Source: Mariniphaga sp964540165 (lineage in GTDB: Bacteria; Bacteroidota; Bacteroidia; Bacteroidales; Prolixibacteraceae). From it: a stretch of 64,000 nucleotides of DNA. The DNA lies in assembly GCA_964540165.1 (NCBI GenBank), contig CAZILU010000002.1, positions 1-64,000 on the forward strand, read 5' to 3'. Under the pieces are notes generated by a model. The model had not been told where the DNA came from, made no database searches, and was given only the letters and a program-made list of their open reading frames with translations. The translations under genes and the position numbers were made by a program. This document shows positions 1 to 5,723 of this stretch, piece after piece. Position 1 is the first letter of the stretch. Every line of letters begins with the position of its first letter.

Positions 1-42
1 CTTTTCATCATCAACAATGAGTATTCGCTTTTCCTCTTTCAT
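1..42 (-). CDS. response regulator, N-terminus only (cut by window edge)
   Basis: Reading the minus strand from the ATG at 42 gives MKEEKRILIVDDEK. The ILIVDDE segment is the first beta strand and acidic pocket of a two-component receiver domain. The rest of the gene lies left of the window, so its output domain (OmpR-, NtrC- or LuxR-type) and target cannot be told. It is divergent from the rnhB region. The reading is short but characteristic. Confidence 0.72.
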   Translation of the reverse strand, partial: MKEEKRILIVDDEK

Positions 43-71
43 CTTTATATATTCTACCCTTCCGTGTCATG

Positions 72-79
72 CAAATGTA
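72..79 (-). promoter_or_regulatory. Bacteroidota -7 promoter element of the response regulator
   Basis: The minus strand reads TACATTTG, an exact match to the TAnnTTTG element used by the primary sigma factor of Bacteroidota. It lies 29 bp upstream of the response-regulator ATG. No clear -33 TTG element is visible at the usual spacing. Confidence 0.5.
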
Positions 80-325
80 GATAAATCATTCTGTAAATCC
101 TCCATCTCATAATAAACATTTCTCATACCATGGCATTGATTCAGAAACGAACATGACGATTTATGACACAAACGGCCCACATTAAAATCAGGGGTTCCGG
201 TGAATCCAATAAAAAATAAACAGAAAATATCTGAGCATAGCAGATCAGATGGATAGCTCTTCTCTTTTTATTATTTTTACCGCGTGGATTATGGCCTGTA
301 TGGAGATAATCGTTGATATTTAATT
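80..325. other. intergenic region between response regulator and rnhB fragment
   Basis: AT-rich stretch without a convincing gene. Presumably it held the original divergent promoter of rnhB before the rearrangement. No plus-strand TAnnTTTG element, RNA gene or strong hairpin was found by eye. Confidence 0.4.
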
Positions 326-412
326 ATGAAACGAGTATTGAGTGCTTTTTACCGTGAGGGAGTTTTGGAAGCGGGTTGTGATGAGGCGGGCCGTGGCTGC
401 CTGGCCGGGCCG
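326..412 (+). pseudogene. duplicated 5' fragment of rnhB (RNase HII)
   Basis: The first ~29 codons repeat the N-terminus of the intact RNase HII gene at 3987, including the GCDEAGRG active-site motif. After the GGGCCG at 407-412 the sequence diverges into unrelated coding sequence, and the reading frame continues to a stop at 526. The fragment holds only the first two acidic residues of the DEDD active site, so it cannot be an active nuclease. It has its own ATG, so a 66-residue chimeric peptide could be made. Bases 338-412 match 3999-4073 with one mismatch, which suggests a recent event. Confidence 0.85.
338..412. repeat. direct repeat, left copy (rnhB 5' end)
   Basis: Seventy-five bases identical to 3999-4073 except T379 versus C4040. 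Similarity continues patchily leftward: both copies carry TTGATATT and ATGAAAC at nearly the same spacing. With the right copy it brackets a 3.6-kb block of foreign-looking genes and gene fragments. Confidence 0.9.
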
Positions 413-565
413 ATGGTGTTGTTGCCAGATCCCGCCAGGAGTTCATCAAAAATTGGGCACCCGTTTTTTACTTACGACCTTGCTCCAACCGTGGCCTGGC
501 TTTTTGGTTTTCAGTTAAATGAGTAAACAACCGGGACGCTGCTTAAAGATGCGTTTTTGAAATAA
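413..565 (+). pseudogene. C-terminal remnant of an alkaline-phosphatase-superfamily enzyme
   Basis: In the frame running on from the rnhB fragment the translation contains FFTYDLAPTVAWLFGF. This resembles the last conserved helix of sulfatases and phosphodiesterases of the alkaline phosphatase superfamily (pattern YDIAPTIAxLLG). A TAA at 524-526 stops the frame, but the same frame continues as TTGTLLKDAFLK to a second TAA at 563-565. That looks like the natural tail (TGKxLKEAF-type), so 524-526 is probably a secondary nonsense mutation. No upstream catalytic part exists. Family assignment rests on a short stretch. Confidence 0.5.
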
Positions 566-629
566 GTTTTTTTTGACACCAGATGGATAATTTTTGATAT
601 GTGGCATCATTTCAAGTATTTAAAAACAT

Positions 630-2456
630 ATGAAAAATAAATTTTCACCCCTTTTAGTGGGGATGCTTTTAGTTGCTTTTGTTTGCAACTCACAGGTTGC
701 GAATGGCAACAGGTCTGTTCGCAACGCAGCCGTGGCGACGTTCGCCGGGGAGCGGGTCTCGCTATGGTCCGAAGGGAAAATGCCTGATTTCCAAACTCAT
801 CAGATTGCGGCGACTTCCGGGGAAATGAAAGAGCCGGGGTTCAGCGCGTCGGAACACACGATGCCATATCTCGACTGGTACGAGGCACCGACGGAGAAGA
901 ACGGCGGTTGCATGCTGCTCATTTCGGGAGGAGGGTACCAGGGCTGCGTTGACGGGGTGTGGATAAACCGGGTCGCAAAGAAGTTTACCGAACTCGGTTT
1001 TGTCTGCGTGAGCCTCACCTACCGCACACCGCGTCCGCAGGGACTGCCGATCTATCAAAGCGCGTGGGAGGACGGGCAACGTGCCGTTCGCCTCGTTCGC
1101 GCCGATGCGCAGAAGCGCGGATTCGATCCGGAAAAGATCGGCGTGTTCGGGTTTTCCGCGGGTTCCCACCTGACAGTCCTGCTTGCGACAAGTGCGCTTA
1201 CGCCTGCGTATACGCCTGTTGATGCGCTCGACCAAATCCCGTGCCACCTCAACTGGGCGATTCCGATTTACACCGCCTACGCGCTCACGGACGGACTGAC
1301 AGGCCCCAATACGCGCGACGGCGACGCGATTGACGTGAAACTCTCGGACGTGTTTAAGTTTGACGCGAAAACGTGTCCAATGGCGCTCTTCCATGGCGGT
1401 GCGGACATCTATTCGCCGAACGGTTCCACGCAGATCTACCGCCAACTTCGCAGGATGAAAATCCCGGCAGAAATCCATCTCTTTGCAGATCGTGGACACG
1501 GTTTCATGGGTGACATGAACAAAGGCGGGGATGGCACCGCCTACGACCACTGGTTCGATCGTATCACCGAGTACGTCCGCCAGATGAATTTTGACGGGCG
1601 CCTCGGTGAAGAAGTTGATTTGATGGCCCGCTATCCGAACGACGACGCGCGCGGTGATTACAGCAAGGAGCCTGTCTGGCCGGAAGGCAGGACACCGGAT
1701 GTGCAGACCAACCAGTGCCAGCCGTATATCGAGTGGCATGTCCCGAAAGAACGTAAAACAAAGGCAATACAGATCATTTACTCGGGTGGCAGTTACATGG
1801 GCAACGACCCGAACGGATTCGAGGTCGCGCCGGTGCGGCGTTACCTGAATGAAAAGGGCATGACGGTTGTGACGCTGAAATACCGCACCCCGCGCCCCTT
1901 GGACGGGCTTGCCAAACACACCACGGCATGGCAGGACCTGCAACGCGCCATCCGGATTGTGCGCAGCGAGGCGGCAGCAAAGGGACTGGATCCGGATCGC
2001 ATCGGCATCATGGGTTCCTCGGCGGGCGGGCATCTGACGCTCATGGGCGCAACAAGTTCGCAGCACCGCTCATATTGGCCGGTTGATGACATTGACAAGA
2101 TTCCCTGCAACGTGCAGTGGGCAGTGGCAATCTATCCCGCGTATGCGCTGACAGACGGCGCGGAGAAGCCGAACGCGCAGGGCGGCAACGAGGACGATGC
2201 ACGGCTTGTGCCGGAGTTCGCGTTCGACACCGCGACCTGTCCGGTACTGTTCATTCACGGAGACGCGGACGGCTGGGCGGCGATGAACTCGGTGAAGTGC
2301 TGGGAGCAACTCCGCCGTATGGGAATACAGTCCGATCTGCACACACTTGTCGGGCGTCCCCACTGCTTTCAGCGGAAAGCTGCCCCGGGTACGGGCAGTT
2401 ACACATGGATGGAACGCATTTCGGAATTTATGAACCACAAGGGGTTCAACAAGTAA
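630..2456 (+). CDS. secreted tandem alpha/beta-hydrolase (double carbohydrate-esterase-like protein)
   Basis: 608 residues with an N-terminal signal peptide (about 1-26) and two homologous alpha/beta-hydrolase domains, about 75-320 and 360-605. Domain 1 shows nucleophile Ser176 (GFSAGSH), Asp259 (HGGADI) and His290 (DRGHGF). Domain 2 shows Ser464 (GSSAGGH), Asp546 (HGDADG) and His578 (GRPHCF). Oxyanion-like loops SGGGYQG and SGGSYMG precede each. Both domains share the IPC-x-W-A-x-I-Y-x-A-Y-A-L-T-D-G segment, so this is an internal duplication with both triads apparently intact. The fold resembles acetyl-xylan-esterase-like and BD-FAE-type enzymes; the likely role is deacylation of a glycan outside the cytoplasm. 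The signal peptide is AT-rich while the rest uses GC-rich codons, which suggests foreign origin. Confidence 0.8.
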   Translation: MKNKFSPLLVGMLLVAFVCNSQVANGNRSVRNAAVATFAGERVSLWSEGKMPDFQTHQIAATSGEMKEPGFSASEHTMPYLDWYEAPTEKNGGCMLLISGGGYQGCVDGVWINRVAKKFTELGFVCVSLTYRTPRPQGLPIYQSAWEDGQRAVRLVRADAQKRGFDPEKIGVFGFSAGSHLTVLLATSALTPAYTPVDALDQIPCHLNWAIPIYTAYALTDGLTGPNTRDGDAIDVKLSDVFKFDAKTCPMALFHGGADIYSPNGSTQIYRQLRRMKIPAEIHLFADRGHGFMGDMNKGGDGTAYDHWFDRITEYVRQMNFDGRLGEEVDLMARYPNDDARGDYSKEPVWPEGRTPDVQTNQCQPYIEWHVPKERKTKAIQIIYSGGSYMGNDPNGFEVAPVRRYLNEKGMTVVTLKYRTPRPLDGLAKHTTAWQDLQRAIRIVRSEAAAKGLDPDRIGIMGSSAGGHLTLMGATSSQHRSYWPVDDIDKIPCNVQWAVAIYPAYALTDGAEKPNAQGGNEDDARLVPEFAFDTATCPVLFIHGDADGWAAMNSVKCWEQLRRMGIQSDLHTLVGRPHCFQRKAAPGTGSYTWMERISEFMNHKGFNK

Positions 2457-2522
2457 AAAAGGACGTTCGGAAAAGCTAAGTAATCTGATGGAAATATAAG
2501 TATGAACAAAAAAGGTTATACT

Positions 2523-3749
2523 ATGAAGAAAATAATGATGCTCATCGCCGGCATGGCAATTGTCCTGGGATGCAGCACGATCCGCAACGTGCAGGAGGGT
2601 TCGGGAACCACCTTCGCGAAAAACGCGCTCACGCCTTTCGTTGAAACCGGGCAACTTCCGGGTGCGATTAACGTCTTTTACAAGAACGGCTTGCAGGAAA
2701 ACGCCTGTGTCGGCTATGCAGACGTTGCGGCGAAGCGTCCGATCACGATGGACGACGTCTATATGCAGTGCTCGCAGACAAAGGGCTTCTGCGGCGTAAC
2801 CATCGCCATCCTCATTGAGGAAGGCAAAATCGCACTCGACGATCCCGTTTCGAAGTATCTGCCGGAATTCAAAGAACTCTGGGTACACAAATCCACCACC
2901 GACAGCATGAAGACACTCGTCAGGGCGAAGAACACGCTCACCATCCGCATGGTCATGAATCACACCGGCGGTTTTCCGTTTGAGATTAGCGCAAAGCAGG
3001 GCAAGATCAAGGGCGGCGGATGGTCTGGCGGCGCGCCGCTCCGACAGACGGCGGCCATTGCGGCGGCATGTCCGCTGCTCTTCGAACCCGGCACGAAGGA
3101 GAAGTATTCTAACACCGGCATCGATATAGGCGCGGCCATCGTGGAGGTGGTGACCGGCATGCGCTGGGAGGACTTCCTAAAGGCGCGTGTCCTCGATCCG
3201 CTCGGCATGGCGTCCAGCTCGTTCTGGCCGACAAACAAGCAGCTTGAGACGCAGGTGGAGATGTACGACTGCGTGAAAGATGCGCCCGCGAAGCACCGCG
3301 TGCAGAACGATATGCAGCAGCGGCCTTACAACGACGCCCACGTCTTTGCATCGGCGGGCGCGGGGCTCTGGACAACCGCGAACGACCAGCTCAAATTCTA
3401 CAAGATGCTCATGAACCTTGGCATGGGCGAGAACGGCGTGAGGATACTCAAGGAAGAGACCGTCAGGGAACTACTCGCAAAATCAACGCGCCCGAAAGGG
3501 ATGGGCGGTTATTCGCTCGGCCTCTCCGCACCGGAAGTAGATACGGAGGACGCCTGGTTCGGGCATGGCGGCGCATGGGGCACGAACTGTATGGTCAACT
3601 GGCATCGCAAGGAACTGAAGCTGTGGGCTGTGCAGCTCTGTGGCGACCCGCGACCCTGGGATGCGGCCCGTTCGGAGGCGGAGACCAAATTTTTTAAATA
3701 CGCCATCGACAACGCCGGCACCGACGCTTTTACCGGCCGTGTAAAGTAA
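2523..3749 (+). CDS. beta-lactamase-fold serine hydrolase lipoprotein (class C / esterase type)
   Basis: With the ATG at 2523 the 408-residue product begins with a lipoprotein signal (MKKIMMLIAGMAIVLGCS, lipid Cys17). It carries all three serine beta-lactamase/PBP-like motifs: S84-Q-T-K87, Y195-S-N and H348-G-G. This family includes esterases, D-aminopeptidases and class C-like enzymes, and in Bacteroidota most are not antibiotic resistance factors. Next to a double esterase, an esterase or deacylase role is more likely. An ATG 21 bp upstream (2502) is in frame but would put a charged extension before the signal. Spacing to the esterase gene is short, consistent with one transcript. Confidence 0.8.
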   Translation: MKKIMMLIAGMAIVLGCSTIRNVQEGSGTTFAKNALTPFVETGQLPGAINVFYKNGLQENACVGYADVAAKRPITMDDVYMQCSQTKGFCGVTIAILIEEGKIALDDPVSKYLPEFKELWVHKSTTDSMKTLVRAKNTLTIRMVMNHTGGFPFEISAKQGKIKGGGWSGGAPLRQTAAIAAACPLLFEPGTKEKYSNTGIDIGAAIVEVVTGMRWEDFLKARVLDPLGMASSSFWPTNKQLETQVEMYDCVKDAPAKHRVQNDMQQRPYNDAHVFASAGAGLWTTANDQLKFYKMLMNLGMGENGVRILKEETVRELLAKSTRPKGMGGYSLGLSAPEVDTEDAWFGHGGAWGTNCMVNWHRKELKLWAVQLCGDPRPWDAARSEAETKFFKYAIDNAGTDAFTGRVK

Positions 3750-3771
3750 GTACGGAGGCGGGAAAAGTCAT

Positions 3772-3791
3772 GGCAGGCGGGCAAGCCTGCC
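3772..3791. repeat. short perfect inverted repeat
   Basis: GGCAGGC (3772-3778) and GCCTGCC (3785-3791) form a 7-bp stem with a 6-base loop just after the beta-lactamase-like gene. No T-run follows, so it is not an obvious intrinsic terminator. It may be a foreign repeat carried with the insert. Confidence 0.5.
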
Positions 3792-3799
3792 TCCCGGGG

Positions 3800-3980
3800 A
3801 AAACGATATCGACAAATGTTGCCGACATCAAAAAGCTTAAAGCTTCAGAAGGCAACGATATAAAAATCCACGGGAGCGGCAAACTGGCCCGGGCACTATT
3901 TAAACATGATCTGGTTGATGAATTGTGCCTCATGACTTTCCCGGTCCTACCTGGCTCGGGCAAGCGCCTATTTGATATTA
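3800..3980 (+). pseudogene. C-terminal fragment of a dihydrofolate-reductase-family (RibD C-terminal-like) protein
   Basis: The frame reads IKKLKASEGNDIKIHGSGK then LVDELCLMTFPVLPGSGKRLF. This is the distal half of the DHFR/RibD C-terminal family seen in many small reductases (pattern KKLK-x-GKDI-x-x-GSGxL, LIDEL, P-VxLGSGKRLF). The N-terminal half and any start are missing. The fragment runs directly into the second copy of the rnhB start and the frame ends at 4018 inside it. This marks the right edge of the inserted block and shows at least two recombination joins. Confidence 0.65.
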
Positions 3981-3986
3981 GTGCAT

Positions 3987-4595
3987 ATGAAACATCAGTT
4001 GAGTGCTTTTTACCGTGAGGGAGTTTTGGAAGCGGGTTGCGATGAGGCGGGCCGTGGCTGCCTGGCCGGGCCGGTGGTAGCTGCTGCCGTGATCCTGCCT
4101 GCCGGCTATCATCATGCGTTGCTGAACGACTCCAAGCAGCTGACGGCAAAGCAGCGCGCAGCCCTTCGTCCGGTGATCGAGGCGGAGGCTGTTGACTGGG
4201 CTGTCGCTTCGGTGTCGCCCGAAGAGATCGACCGGATGAACATCCTGAATGCCTCCTTTCTGGCGATGAGTCGCGCGGTGCAGCAACTGAGAACCGTTCC
4301 GGAGCACCTGCTCATCGACGGGAACCGGTTCAAAACGTCGCTCGACATACCCTATACCTGCATGGTGAAGGGCGATGCCCGGTTTCTCTCCATCGCAGCC
4401 GCATCGGTGTTAGCCAAAACCTGGCGCGATGCCTATATGGAGCAGATCGATCAGGAGTTTCCTGAATACCGGTGGATGAAAAACCGGGGCTATCCCACCC
4501 GGGAACACTACGAAGCCATTGCCCGGATAGGGATTACGGTTCATCACCGGCGGTCGTTTAAATTATTTCACGATCAATTGAAACTGCCTTTCTAA
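3987..4595 (+). CDS. rnhB: ribonuclease HII
   Basis: 202 residues, the usual length. RNase HII cuts the RNA strand of RNA-DNA hybrids and misincorporated ribonucleotides. Visible motifs: GCDEAGRG (Asp19, Glu20), LNDSKQL, LIDGN (Asp111), KGDARF (Asp130) and the C-terminal NRGYPT and HHRRSF segments, so the DEDD site is complete. I chose the ATG at 3987 because the other copy also starts with ATG-Lys; an in-frame TTG at 3972 is possible. Its upstream DNA is a DHFR-gene fragment rather than a normal promoter region, so expression may depend on readthrough from the inserted genes. Confidence 0.95.
   Translation: MKHQLSAFYREGVLEAGCDEAGRGCLAGPVVAAAVILPAGYHHALLNDSKQLTAKQRAALRPVIEAEAVDWAVASVSPEEIDRMNILNASFLAMSRAVQQLRTVPEHLLIDGNRFKTSLDIPYTCMVKGDARFLSIAAASVLAKTWRDAYMEQIDQEFPEYRWMKNRGYPTREHYEAIARIGITVHHRRSFKLFHDQLKLPF
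3999..4073. repeat. direct repeat, right copy (inside rnhB)
   Basis: Matches 338-412 with one mismatch, at an offset of 3661 bp. This copy continues into the complete gene. Confidence 0.9.
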
Positions 4596-4650
4596 ATGAT
4601 TTTATAACTTAGCCCCTTGAAACAGTTGCAACGCATCTGCCCGGCAAAGA

Positions 4651-4677
4651 AAACCCGGAAGTGCGGGCCGCGGGTTT
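4651..4677. terminator. hairpin after rnhB
   Basis: AAACCCG (4651-4657) pairs perfectly with CGGGTTT (4671-4677) around a 13-base loop, 55 bp past the rnhB stop. There is no T-run, so termination is uncertain; it might instead be a 5' leader structure of the next gene. Confidence 0.35.
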
Positions 4678-4705
4678 CCGGGGATTAACTTAACAAGAGT
4701 GACCA

Positions 4706-5581
4706 ATGAGATCAATCGTGATTGTTTTTTTGCTGCTTTTCCCGCTTCTTGTCATCGGACAGGAGAATGGCGTGATTACCTATGGCGTGAACGGAGTCGT
4801 TAGCCCGGAGAGCAGTCCGGTGCTGAAAAAGGAGGTGAAGTACCGCGGAAAAAAAAGGGCCCGGGTGCGTACCTATAAAATGATGGATAAGAAGTGGCGG
4901 TTGCTCTTTACTGAAACAATCTCAATGACTGATCCCGACATCTATGCCATCCGGATAAAGGGTACCGGTTTTGTTGAAACGGTTGTCCGGCAGTTTGAAA
5001 AGCAGTCCGACGGGCTCTGGCTATTCACCGACAGCAGCGAGGGTGTGAAGAAGCGGGCCGGCACTACCACCACCCAAATACCCCTCACCTTTCACGGTAC
5101 GGTGACCGAATATTTTGCCAACGGCAATGTGAAATCAAAATCGGTTTACGATAATAACCGGTTGATATCTAATGAAAACTGGCAGGAGGGTGGTGAGAAG
5201 TACATCGATGATGTCTTCTACTCGGTCGATCGCGAGCCGGTTTTTCTCCGGGGTAACCAACTGTTGCACCAGCATATCCTGCAGGTTTTTAAGGAGTCGA
5301 ACTACGACTTGTCGCAGTTAGAAGGACGCATGGTGGTGGGGTTTGTGGTGACGGAGAACGGTGAGATTGACGGCATTCGCATTGAACGGGGCATGGGCAG
5401 GGTGATGAACAACCTGGCCGTTCAGGCTTTCAGTACCCTCTCCGGGAAGTGGCAGCCCGCCCTTCTCAACGGCGAGGAGGTGCGGTTCTATCAGCTCTTT
5501 CCGATTAACTTTATCTATCGATCGGTCGATGTTGACATGCTGGAGCTCCGGGGCCCTATGCTCTACTGGGATGTCAATTAG
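4706..5581 (+). CDS. secreted protein with TonB C-terminal-like domain
   Basis: 291 residues with a signal peptide (about 1-18, ending VIGQ). The middle contains a short antitoxin/MORN-like stretch (GTVTEYFANGNVKSKSVY). Residues about 190-270 resemble the TonB C-terminal domain: G-x-V-V-G-F-V-V-T-E-N-G-E-I-D-G, then A-V-Q-A-F, then W-Q-P-A and the P-I-N-F end strand. It lacks the N-terminal anchor and proline-rich spacer of a true TonB, so it probably does not transduce energy. Such free TonB_C proteins are common in Bacteroidota and their role is unknown. Confidence 0.7.
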   Translation: MRSIVIVFLLLFPLLVIGQENGVITYGVNGVVSPESSPVLKKEVKYRGKKRARVRTYKMMDKKWRLLFTETISMTDPDIYAIRIKGTGFVETVVRQFEKQSDGLWLFTDSSEGVKKRAGTTTTQIPLTFHGTVTEYFANGNVKSKSVYDNNRLISNENWQEGGEKYIDDVFYSVDREPVFLRGNQLLHQHILQVFKESNYDLSQLEGRMVVGFVVTENGEIDGIRIERGMGRVMNNLAVQAFSTLSGKWQPALLNGEEVRFYQLFPINFIYRSVDVDMLELRGPMLYWDVN

Positions 5582-5723
5582 CCTCTTATTGCCTCCCGTT
5601 GCCTTCCGTCTAACCAGGCATTCCTCTGCCGATGCCGAGGCGATAGCTTCTTTCATTGCCCTGCACGGTACTCCTTTCCCCGACCAGGGAACGATTCCGG
5701 CAAGCCGCTATTCCCGGTAATCA

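Noticed and set aside
762..2066. Long minus-strand ORF of 434 codons
   Set aside because: It is the antisense shadow of the double esterase, with an odd Arg/His-rich composition and no domain; GC-rich codons remove stops on the opposite strand.
2523..3749. Antibiotic-resistance class C beta-lactamase
   Set aside because: The S-x-x-K, Y-x-N and H-x-G motifs are shared with esterases and peptidases; the lipoprotein anchor and esterase neighbour do not support resistance.
326..4018. Insertion sequence or composite transposon at rnhB
   Set aside because: No transposase, integrase or terminal inverted repeats found; the flanking repeat is part of rnhB itself.
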